NCBI GenBank assembly: GCA_965208525.1
Contig: OZ242340.1
Location: 1,116,001 to 1,180,000 of the forward strand
Source of the DNA: VXYL01 sp965208525
GTDB lineage: Bacteria > Pseudomonadota > Gammaproteobacteria > Pseudomonadales > Azotimanducaceae
Direction: 5' to 3'
DNA length: 64,000 nucleotides
The notes under the pieces were generated by a model. It was not told the DNA's origin and made no database searches. It saw only the letters and a program-made list of their open reading frames with translations. Each line of letters opens with the position of its first letter. Positions within the stretch are counted from its first letter, which is position 1. Positions 17,818 through 24,912 of this stretch are shown one piece after another. Made by a program: the position numbers and the translations under genes.

Positions 17818-18438
17818 ATGACGACGCAGACGATTATCACTTTGGCAGGCATCGCGTTGACCGCGTTCGTGACTTGGTCTATTGCGCAACGTCGAATTGT
17901 AGTAGAGCATGTCACAGCCGAGCGCAGAAAGTGGAGAAGGAACGTACGAGCGCGGGCTTTAGAGGTGCACGACGCGATCGTTTCGGGAAACGAGGCGCGA
18001 GCGCTTAGGCTGCAGCAGCAATTCGGGGCCTTGCTCAATCCCTATGACGCCGCTGACAAGGAGATACTGAATTGCATCACGGCGGGCGGCGGTGCGCAGT
18101 GCCGAGAGAGGCGCGCTAAGAAGTTCGCTGAGAAGATCAGCTACCTGCTGAAACATGACTGGGATCGAGCAAAGCTGGAAGCTGGGTTTTTCCTCTGTCG
18201 ATGGACCCTAAGTGTGAATCGGTGTCGCGGAGGGATGGACGATGTTTCCAAGACCGGCTTCCGCCAGGAATGGAAGGACTGGCGCAAGAAGTACACGGTA
18301 AAGCGTTGGAGGATCCTTCTGGTTGCGGTTGCGGTTTTCCTTGCAGGAGGGTTCACTGCTTGGTGGTTCGAACTCGGGACGACAGGCGAGAAGTCGTCTC
18401 CCGAGTTGGTTGTGGTCGTTGTAGACCGGACAGTTTAG
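17818..18438 (+). CDS. Unknown membrane protein with two terminal TM helices
   Basis: A 206-residue protein I do not recognise. One helix lies at the N-terminus (TIITLAGIALTAFVTWSIAQ). A basic soluble middle region follows, with a hydrophilic helical stretch (HVTAERRKWRRNVRARALE), the phrase FGALLNPYDAADKEIL and Cys-containing segments. A second helix lies near the C-terminus (ILLVAVAVFLAGGFTAWWF). The ATG at 17818 follows GGAGG by six bases; the longer open frame upstream has no ribosome site. It sits in a decayed island beside another unknown gene. Lower GC than the flanks in places suggests transfer. Confidence 0.6.
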   Translation: MTTQTIITLAGIALTAFVTWSIAQRRIVVEHVTAERRKWRRNVRARALEVHDAIVSGNEARALRLQQQFGALLNPYDAADKEILNCITAGGGAQCRERRAKKFAEKISYLLKHDWDRAKLEAGFFLCRWTLSVNRCRGGMDDVSKTGFRQEWKDWRKKYTVKRWRILLVAVAVFLAGGFTAWWFELGTTGEKSSPELVVVVVDRTV

Positions 18439-18508
18439 AGGCTGGGCGGGGTTCCTGACTGGATGGCAAAGCGCTGGGCCCGGGCCCTGAGCCTTCGGAT
18501 CCGCGAAG

Positions 18509-19453
18509 TCACTCGCGTCCTTCAGGGCCTTTGCATAGGGCGGTTTTTTCGATTATGGACTCGAACTCTTCCGCCTTCTCTATCAAACTCTCTACGCTCC
18601 AGTTCATTCCGATGCCACGAGCATCTGCCCAGTAGCTCCAGCCCTGCTCGTACTCCGTCGCGAGATCACAACGTTTCAGCGCCTCGCGCAATCGCTCTTG
18701 CGCGTCGCGAAGTGTTTGCTCGGCCTCTTCATAGCGTTTCCTTTGCGCATCCCGTTGCCGCTGCTGCTTCTCGGCGGCCTCAAATTCCAACTGCCGGCGA
18801 GCCTCCTGCTCCCGATTCTTCGCTGCCTCTTTCGCCTCCTGTTCCGCTTCGGTTAGGAATACGTCGAGTGTGACCGAATCGAAGTGCCTCTTGCCGGCCA
18901 GCGAAGCTAACGCACCGAATTGGTTGATGAACAGATGGGCATTGTCTGCCGTGAACTCCAAGGAGCTCGCCGTGTCGTAGAGGTCCAACCGCGCCATGTT
19001 GCGGCTCGGGTAGTAGGTAAACACCGAGGAAACGTCCCGATGCTCGTAATGACAGTCGAGTCCGAAGACGCTTTCTTGGTCTTCGTAGACCAACCATCCG
19101 CATTCGTTGAAGCTGTTCGCCGACGCCCTTCTAGAAAACTCTCGAACGGTGACGCCCTCAATGTCGAAGGGCAACGAACCGCGATACATGATTGACGCGT
19201 CCAAGAGACCCCGAGGCACGAATGGCTCGCCTTCGACTGCTTTGAACGGTTCCGCGCTCGGATCATCAACAGCGAGCCCATCAACTACTTCCTCAACCAC
19301 CTGCGCAAAGATTGTCGATTCGGTGGAGCTAGGTTCCTGATGGTCATTAGGCGGTGGTTGCGTAGATTCGGAACCGTCGACCGGCGGTGTACATGAGCAC
19401 ACGGTACAAACAGCTAGGAACAGCGCGGCACAGCTAATGAGTTCTTTGGCCAT
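18509..19453 (-). CDS. Unknown lipoprotein with coiled coil
   Basis: A 314-residue protein with a signal peptide ending in a possible lipobox (AVCTVCSC, cleavage before Cys21 or nearby), then a Ser/Pro/Thr-rich linker. A globular region of about 130 residues contains FNECGWLVYEDQESVFGLDC. A long charged coiled coil runs over residues 205-265 (EAEQEAKEAAKNREQEARR). A short conserved-looking tail has AKCDLATEYEQGWSYWAD-like residues. It is probably anchored to the inner or outer membrane. No family is recognised. It lies tail-to-tail with the unknown membrane protein, between mobile-element remnants. Confidence 0.6.
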   Translation of the reverse strand: MAKELISCAALFLAVCTVCSCTPPVDGSESTQPPPNDHQEPSSTESTIFAQVVEEVVDGLAVDDPSAEPFKAVEGEPFVPRGLLDASIMYRGSLPFDIEGVTVREFSRRASANSFNECGWLVYEDQESVFGLDCHYEHRDVSSVFTYYPSRNMARLDLYDTASSLEFTADNAHLFINQFGALASLAGKRHFDSVTLDVFLTEAEQEAKEAAKNREQEARRQLEFEAAEKQQRQRDAQRKRYEEAEQTLRDAQERLREALKRCDLATEYEQGWSYWADARGIGMNWSVESLIEKAEEFESIIEKTALCKGPEGRE

Positions 19454-19612
19454 CAGTGAAGTTGAGTCTTGCTCCTCTCCTGAGCCAACATCGTACTACA
19501 CCAACCGGGTGGGGGGTGTGCCAGAGCCGCTGCAACCGGAATCTCGCCGGACACGACCCCGCGGTCGCGTGCGACGAAGGCTGCACTGAAACGGCGATGC
19601 CAAGCCCGACGC

Positions 19613-20835
19613 TCAGGCGGTCGCGGTGAGGTAATCGGCCCACTGCTGCATCAGTGTCCTGCGGCGCTCGAACAGGTCGCTGCGGCGATAGGCCGCCTCG
19701 ACGCGATCCCGGTTGACGTGCGCCAGCGCAGACCTCTCGCGGGGTGTCGGTGCACTCGGCGGCCCAGTCCCGGAAACTGGAGCGGAAGCCATGCGGGACG
19801 GCGCGGATTCCCAGTTGGTGGACAAGTGTGACCAGCGCCCGGTTGCGCTGTACGCATCCGGTCGGGGACGGAAACACGATTCCTGGGGTAGTTCGCTCCG
19901 GGCCTCGTCGAGCAAGGCTAGCGCCTGGTCGGACAGCGGCACGCGGTGAGCAAGTCCGGCCTTCATGCGTTCGGCGGGAATGGTCCAGACGGCGCTCTCG
20001 AGGTCGACGTCGTCCCAGACGGCGGAGCGGACCTCGCCCGAGCGGGTGCCGGTCAGCACCAGCAGCTCGAAGGCGAGCGCGGCGCCGCGGTAGGCGTTCG
20101 AACCGCGGACCTTGCGGAGCGCCGCGCCCACCTCGGCGAGCGGGAAGGCCTTGTGGTGCACGCGGCGCACGGCGTTGTTCGGCAGCGCCGCGGCAAGGGC
20201 ATCGCCTGCGGGGTTGTCGGCGCGGTAGCCCTGTGCGACCGCCCACTTCATCACCGCCCCGATTCGCGCACGCACGCGCTTGGCCGTTTCGCGCTTCGCC
20301 GTCCAGATCGGCTGTAGGACGGCCGTGACGTCAGGATCGACCGGTGGTGGAGCTAGTGATCGAGCGCGGAGCCGGTGATGGCGTCGACCGGCATGTCGCC
20401 GAGCCGAGGAAGGACGTAGTCGCGCAGCGTGCCCCGCCAGCTCTCCTCGGTCCTGCCGCCGGGTTCCAGTTCCCCGCGTGGATCGCCATGACCTTTTCGA
20501 CGGCATCCGCGAAGGTCGGCGCGCCACGGCCCGAGCGGCGCCGGGGGATCGCGGCCCTCAGCGATTGCCTAGGCGTTCTCCAGCGCTCTCTGGCGTGCCA
20601 GGGCGAGAGTCACTCCGGGATAGCGGCCGAGGCCGAGGCTGGTGGGTTTGCCGCTGATGCGGACGCTCTGCGTCCAGCGCTTGGCTAGGTGGCTGCGTGA
20701 TCCGGGCCTGACCAGGACGCTCAGGCCCAGTCCGCCGCGACCGTCGCCGTAGCGCGCCCGGGGACGTTGACGGTCTTGACGAAGGTGGCGGACAGCATGG
20801 TGGGTCGTTTTGATCGATTTCATGGCGGTTTCCAT
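19613..20835 (-). pseudogene. P4-type tyrosine integrase, multiply frameshifted
   Basis: Pieces of one integrase lie in three reverse frames. The N-terminal DUF4102-like domain (20835 to about 20569) reads KRWTQSVRISGKPTSLGLGR. The core-binding and catalytic part in another frame has AKRVRARIGAVMKWAVAQG and LTGTRSGEVRSAVWDD (first Arg). A third frame has PHGFRSSFRDWAAECTDTPR (His-x-x-Arg box). The end returns to the second frame with NRDRVEAAYRRSDLFERRR. At least three indels are required, so it is dead. The final Tyr segment is degraded by a shift. It marks the former boundary of a genomic island. Confidence 0.8.
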
Positions 20836-21033
20836 TACTCGTTCCAGTACGTTGAAGATTCGAGATGGAGTGTGCCGGGGTGATACGCCAAGCGTAAAAA
20901 TATATATTTATCAGTTGGTTAAAGGACTTAGAGAGCGATCCCGGAATCCCCTGAACCTCTGATGTTGCGCTAGCGACGAGCTCGCCCCCTCCTTACCAAC
21001 GACCTCTCTGGTGGAAAAGGTGATCGGGGCCTT
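20836..21033. other. AT-rich gap upstream of the integrase remnant
   Basis: This stretch contains a markedly AT-rich block (near 20897-20912, AAAAATATATATTTATC), unlike the GC-rich surroundings. It is where an integrase promoter or attachment site would be expected. I could not find a tRNA gene or a matching direct repeat near 16.15 kb that would define att sites. Confidence 0.3.
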
Positions 21034-21696
21034 TTAGTCGTCGCCGAACCCCATCCCCAGCATTGCCAGCAAGCCGCTGAACATGTTGTAGATGCCCACA
21101 TAGACCCCGACGGTGGCACGGATGTAGTTGGTCTCTTCGCCTCGCACCACCGCGCTCGTCTCCCACAGGATCAGCGCCGCACCGATCATCACAGCCACCA
21201 CTGACATGATCTGCATGAGCAGCGGTGTCCAATAGAAGAGCGAGACGATCCACGCACCGATAATCACAACGAAGCCGACGATCAGAAAGCCGCGGAGGAA
21301 GCTGAAGTCCTTCTTCGTCGAAATCGTGTACGCCGACAGCGCCAGAAAGGCGACCGCGGTGAGCGCAAACGCCTGCACGATCAGAAAGCCGCCATTGGCG
21401 GTCTGTAGCACCGCAGACAGGATCGGACCCAGCGAGAATCCCATGAAGCCGGTGAGCAAGAAGGTCATGGGCAGTCCCCACACGCTGTCGGCCGTCTTGT
21501 GTACGCCGTAAATCAGGCCAAGGAAGCCGATCAGCGTCAGGAAGCCAAGGTAGGGGCCGCCCATGGCGACGGAAATCGATGCGGTGACGGCACTGAACCC
21601 CAGCGTCATCGCCAGCAGCGCATAGGTGTTGCGCAGAACCTTGTTGATTTCAAGCGCCGGCACGCCGCGAGCGGCACGCGACTCGAATGTGGCCAT
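21034..21696 (-). CDS. Bax inhibitor-1/YccA family membrane protein
   Basis: A 220-residue protein with seven hydrophobic segments. The family features are the N-terminal NKVLRNTYALLAMTLGFSAV, the middle motif GFMGFSLGPILSAVLQ and the C-terminal YVGIYNMFSGLLAMLGMGFGDD, whose acidic end matches the pH-sensing Asp region of BsYetJ/YccA. In E. coli YccA modulates FtsH; other homologues leak calcium. It is a single gene, with the ATG followed by a short soluble N-terminus. Confidence 0.9.
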   Translation of the reverse strand: MATFESRAARGVPALEINKVLRNTYALLAMTLGFSAVTASISVAMGGPYLGFLTLIGFLGLIYGVHKTADSVWGLPMTFLLTGFMGFSLGPILSAVLQTANGGFLIVQAFALTAVAFLALSAYTISTKKDFSFLRGFLIVGFVVIIGAWIVSLFYWTPLLMQIMSVVAVMIGAALILWETSAVVRGEETNYIRATVGVYVGIYNMFSGLLAMLGMGFGDD

Positions 21697-21846
21697 GCGT
21701 GGTTTCCTTACCAGCGAGTTAGATGGCCGCAGTTATAGCGACGGACGCGGCCGGTTTCAACGCCCATCAGGCACTGCTGCTTCAACGAGGCGCGATCACG
21801 GTGCAAGGCTACAGACAGCGCACACCGCTCCCGCGCGTGTGACGTC

Positions 21847-22119
21847 TCAGGCGGTGGCGAAACGCGCGGCGGAACGGGCCTTGCGCTTGGCCGCTTCCTC
21901 TTCCCGGTTTTTCGGCGGAGCGTTGGTGGTCAGGCTGTCGAGCAACCGCCGCGATGCCGCCGCCACCTCGTCAACGGCTTCGTCGAAGGCGGCGGCGTTC
22001 GCGGCCGAGGGCTTTGTGTAGCCGGACACCTTGCGCACGAACTGAATCGAGGCGGCACGCACCTCGTCGTCGCTGGCGGGTGGATCGAAGTTGAACAGTG
22101 GACGGATGTTGCGACACAT
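21847..22119 (-). CDS. DUF2277 family protein
   Basis: A 90-residue protein matching DUF2277: it starts MCRNIRPLFNFDPPASDDEVR, followed by AASIQFVRKVSGYTKPS and a basic Ala-rich tail. The function of the family is unknown. It lies eight bases downstream of the 22128-22400 gene on the same strand, so the two are probably cotranscribed. Confidence 0.85.
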   Translation of the reverse strand: MCRNIRPLFNFDPPASDDEVRAASIQFVRKVSGYTKPSAANAAAFDEAVDEVAAASRRLLDSLTTNAPPKNREEEAAKRKARSAARFATA

Positions 22120-22127
22120 GATTGGCC

Positions 22128-22400
22128 TCAGTGGTCAGAGAGCGCCACGCGGTCGTAGATCGCGGTGACGTGCTCGAAGTTCAGGATCAGGGAGTGGGAG
22201 ATGTGCTTCTCCGGATCGTGCAGGTGGTACTTGAAGCGTTTTTGGCCGCCGCCCTGCAGGAAGGCGTCATAGTCGCGGCTGAGCTCGCGCACGTCGCTCA
22301 GGATTTCGGTGCTCCAGGTGGCGCGGAACGGCCCGAGCATGGCACCGCCTTCAAGCGCGATGGTGATCTCGTGGTTCGTGAGACCCTTTTCTTCGCTCAT
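22128..22400 (-). CDS. Unknown small soluble protein
   Basis: A 90-residue protein beginning MSEEKGLTNHEITIALEGG, with no signal peptide or membrane segment. Charged, aromatic segments (GGQKRFKYHLHDPEKHISHS) follow. I do not recognise the family. The ATG at 22400 follows GAGAGGA; an in-frame ATG at 22430 lacks a ribosome site. It is divergent from the VOC gene and precedes DUF2277, with which it likely forms an operon. Confidence 0.65.
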   Translation of the reverse strand: MSEEKGLTNHEITIALEGGAMLGPFRATWSTEILSDVRELSRDYDAFLQGGGQKRFKYHLHDPEKHISHSLILNFEHVTAIYDRVALSDH

Positions 22401-22554
22401 GTCCTCTCCTCTAGATCGCATCGGCGGCATTTGCCTTCACCGCTGCCGACCGGCATCCCGTACCATAGCAGGCAAGTCGGCATTCGCACGGCGCTCGGTG
22501 TTCCTAGCGCTTCGAACCCGACGAGATCATCAACGGACCGACAAGGGGAAAGAC

Positions 22555-22935
22555 ATGGGGTTGACCGCATTCGACCATTTGGTTGTGCGCGTGGAAGACA
22601 TCGACGAGGGCATTGCCACCTACCGCGACAAGGTGGGGCTGGAACTCGACCGTACCGACGAGAGCGAGGCGCTCGGCATCAAGCAGGCGTTCTTCAACCT
22701 GCCCGGTGGCGGCTTCATCGAGGTGGTGGCACCCACCGATCCGGATTCCGCCGTCGGCAGGGCGCTGCGTCGGGGCGAGGGTATCCACACCGTGGCATTC
22801 GCGGTCGATAACCTCGCCGCCACCTGCGAGGCGATGAAAGCCGGCGGCGCCCAACTCATTGGCGAAGGCGGTCCGCAAGTGTTCGTCCACCCGAAATCCA
22901 CCCACGGCGTGCTCTTGCAGTTGTCCGAGGCATAG
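22555..22935 (+). CDS. VOC protein, methylmalonyl-CoA epimerase-like
   Basis: A 126-residue single-module glyoxalase-fold protein: FDHLVVRVEDIDEGIATYRD, then GIKQAFFNLPGGGFIEVVAP and GIHTVAFAVDNLAATCEAM. The metal-type residues His (FDHLVV), Glu (FIEVV) and His (GIHTV) match methylmalonyl-CoA epimerases and related lactoylglutathione-lyase-like enzymes. A mutase or carboxylase neighbour is absent, so the specific substrate is open. AAGGGGAAA upstream supports the ATG at 22555. Confidence 0.72.
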   Translation: MGLTAFDHLVVRVEDIDEGIATYRDKVGLELDRTDESEALGIKQAFFNLPGGGFIEVVAPTDPDSAVGRALRRGEGIHTVAFAVDNLAATCEAMKAGGAQLIGEGGPQVFVHPKSTHGVLLQLSEA

Positions 22936-22939
22936 CTTT

Positions 22940-23063
22940 CTCGTCGTAGGGGGAGGGGCTTGTCCCGTCGTTGGCGCCGAGGGTTCATCGCAGCGTCTGA
23001 AGCAGTTGCGCCAGCAACTGCCAACGCGCTCGTGAGGGCGCGCGGGAGGGGCTTGTCCCGCCC
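22940..23063. repeat. Hairpin repeats between convergent genes
   Basis: Two related arms, GGGAGGGGCTTGTCCCGTC (near 22950) and GGGAGGGGCTTGTCCCGCCCC (near 23046, split by the family pattern), bracket a short segment with GTTGCGCCAGCAACTG. They share the layout of the other dispersed elements. The gap separates the epimerase-like gene from a reverse-strand gene. Confidence 0.6.
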
Positions 23064-23471
23064 CTACGGTCGCTCCGCGACTTCCGCGTGCATTCGTAGC
23101 GCACTTTCGGTGAACCAGCGCCTTGCCGCAGGCAGCCACAGGACCACCAGCGCGGCCAGCACTAGTGCTTCCGCGGTTGCCTCCGTGCCGGTCAGGGTCG
23201 CAACGCCGGCGGCGAGCGAAGGCGCGTTGAACATGCCCCAGAGCTTGGCCACGAACACCGCCAGAATTGCGTGGCGCGCCCAGCCTTGGCCGCTGAAGGC
23301 GGTGTAGCCGAGATAGGCCCAAAGGACGACGAAGAACACCCGCGCACCGTTGCTCTGCACGGCATCGAACCCTGTGGCCCAGCCAAGTGCCAGCACCGCC
23401 GCCGCCAGCAGCAGCAGCCCGGCGCCCACGGCAACGGCCCGGGGCCGCGTTGGATCGTGCATCGAGACCAT
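23064..23471 (-). CDS. Small four-TM membrane protein, unknown
   Basis: A 135-residue protein with four hydrophobic segments (AVAVGAGLLLLAAAVLALGW, ARVFFVVLWAYLGYTAFS, HAILAVFVAKLWGMFNAP, AEALVLAALVVLWLPA) and a short charged tail. I do not recognise a named family. It lies head-to-head with nuoA, so the two share a 120-bp promoter region. Met at 23462 is an alternative start. Confidence 0.65.
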   Translation of the reverse strand: MVSMHDPTRPRAVAVGAGLLLLAAAVLALGWATGFDAVQSNGARVFFVVLWAYLGYTAFSGQGWARHAILAVFVAKLWGMFNAPSLAAGVATLTGTEATAEALVLAALVVLWLPAARRWFTESALRMHAEVAERP

Positions 23472-23542
23472 ACGGGCGGCAATCTTACGCTCTCGAGGGA
23501 GTTCGCTCCCAGTCCTTTACCTTGCCCGGCGCGCCCCCTCTC

Positions 23543-23548
23543 TAGTAT
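23543..23548 (+). promoter_or_regulatory. Possible -10 box of the nuo genes
   Basis: TAGTAT lies 45 bases before nuoA in otherwise GC-rich sequence. A weak TTGCCC is 15 bases upstream, a short spacing. The placement is plausible for a sigma-70 promoter but not proven. Confidence 0.3.
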
Positions 23549-23593
23549 CGTGTCGCGCTTCGTTCGAGGCTAGGTTTTGCGGCAGGAGGGTCG

Positions 23594-24037
23594 ATGGCTG
23601 AAGGGGGTTTGAGCGCGGGTGGCGACATCCTGCCGTTCGTCCTGTTCGCCCTCGTCGTGGCTGCCGTGCTGGTGGCGACGCTAGTGGCCTCGTGGTTCAT
23701 CGGTGCCAAAGCGCGGCATCGCGGTGCCAAGGACATCCCGTACGAGTCCGGCATCGTGCCGGTGGGCGATGCCGAGGACATGCGGCTTTCCATCGAGTTC
23801 TATCTGATCGCCGTCTTCTTCGTCATCTTCGACCTCGAGACCATCTTCATCATCGCCTGGGCGGTGGCGTTTCACGACGTGGGCCTCGTCGGCTACATCG
23901 GTGCGTCCATCTTCATCGTCCTGTTGCTTGCCGTGCTGTTCTACGAGTACCGCACCGGCGCACTCGACTGGGGGCTCAAGCGCCGGGCCCCAAGGCCCGG
24001 ACGCTACGCCCGCACCGAAGCTCGGGAGGCCAGCTAG
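23594..24037 (+). CDS. nuoA: NADH-quinone oxidoreductase subunit A
   Basis: A 147-residue membrane subunit of respiratory complex I with three transmembrane helices. The conserved loop after helix 1 reads KDIPYESGIVPVGDA (usually with a Cys at the Ile-preceding site; Gly-Ile here), and helix 2 contains the family sequence EFYLIAVFFVIFDLETIFIIAW. AGGAGGG just upstream fixes the ATG. It is the first gene of nuoA-nuoB-nuoCD. Confidence 0.93.
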   Translation: MAEGGLSAGGDILPFVLFALVVAAVLVATLVASWFIGAKARHRGAKDIPYESGIVPVGDAEDMRLSIEFYLIAVFFVIFDLETIFIIAWAVAFHDVGLVGYIGASIFIVLLLAVLFYEYRTGALDWGLKRRAPRPGRYARTEAREAS

Positions 24038-24039
24038 CC

Positions 24040-24726
24040 ATGCAGTGGCGACTCGTCAAGACCGAACCGGACGCTCCCATGCAGGCGGTGGACGATGCCT
24101 ACAACGAGGAGGCCGGCAAAAGCTTTCTCACGGCGCGGCTCGAAGACCTCGTCGCCTGGGGGCGCTCCAATTCCATCTGGCCCTTCAACTTCGGCCTCTC
24201 GTGCTGCTATGTGGAGATGGCGACGTCCTTCACCTCGCGCCACGACATCTCGCGCTTCGGCGCCGAGGTGATTCGGGCCACGCCGCGGCAGGCAGACCTG
24301 ATCGTCGTCTCCGGCACCGTGTTCCGCAAGATGGCGCCTGTGCTGCAACACCTTTATGAGCAGCTCCTGGAGCCGCGCTGGGTGATCTCGATGGGTTCCT
24401 GCGCCAACTCCGGTGGCATGTTCGATGTCTATAGCGTGGTGCAGGGGGCGGACAAGTTCCTGCCGGTGGATGTCTATGTGCCCGGCTGCCCGCCTCGCCC
24501 CGAGGCGTTCATGCAGGGCTTGACGCTGTTGCAGGAGGCCGTGAAGAACACCCCACGACCGCTTTCCTGGGCCATCGGCGAGGACGGCTCGGTGGCGAAA
24601 TACGATCCGAGCCAACGCGACCTGCGCACGCCCGAGCGAATGCAGGTGACGGACATGGCACAGCCGTCCACAGTGGGAGACGCGCCGCTGTCGGACGCGC
24701 TTCTCGGCAAGAAGCGCGGGACATAG
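24040..24726 (+). CDS. nuoB: NADH-quinone oxidoreductase subunit B
   Basis: A 228-residue subunit carrying the N2 [4Fe-4S] cluster next to the quinone site. Ligand cysteines are visible in FGLSCCYVEM, SMGSCANSGG and VPGCPPRPEA. The C-terminal tail beyond residue 190 is a variable extension. The ATG lies two bases after the nuoA stop. A 186-bp gap with hairpin repeats separates it from nuoCD. Confidence 0.94.
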   Translation: MQWRLVKTEPDAPMQAVDDAYNEEAGKSFLTARLEDLVAWGRSNSIWPFNFGLSCCYVEMATSFTSRHDISRFGAEVIRATPRQADLIVVSGTVFRKMAPVLQHLYEQLLEPRWVISMGSCANSGGMFDVYSVVQGADKFLPVDVYVPGCPPRPEAFMQGLTLLQEAVKNTPRPLSWAIGEDGSVAKYDPSQRDLRTPERMQVTDMAQPSTVGDAPLSDALLGKKRGT

Positions 24727-24776
24727 GGAACGCCAAAAACTCATGCTTTCAGGTCGCTTCGAAGCGAGGGCCCCTT

Positions 24777-24893
24777 GGGGCGAGGGCATCTTTGCCCTCG
24801 CACGCGCCGCGAGGCGCGTCCATACGCAAGCACACGGCGGTCCAGCCATTCCCGCGCCTGTCGGCGCGCGCGCGGGCAAGATGCCCTCGCCCC
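24777..24893. repeat. Mirrored hairpin element between nuoB and nuoCD
   Basis: The outer arms GGGGCGAGGGCATCTT (24777-24792) and AAGATGCCCTCGCCCC (24878-24893) are perfect inverted repeats. Inside are smaller hairpins, CGCGCCGCGAGGCGCG and CGCGCCTGTCGGCGCG. This composite sits inside an operon, ending next to the nuoCD ribosome site (GGAGGA at 24895-24900). It could affect transcript stability or readthrough. Confidence 0.75.
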
Positions 24894-24912
24894 CGGAGGA
24901 GTGAGCGATAGC

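Noticed and set aside
20836..21033. tRNA gene as an integration site beside the integrase
   Set aside because: I could not fold a cloverleaf or find a T-loop GGTTCGAATCC-like sequence.
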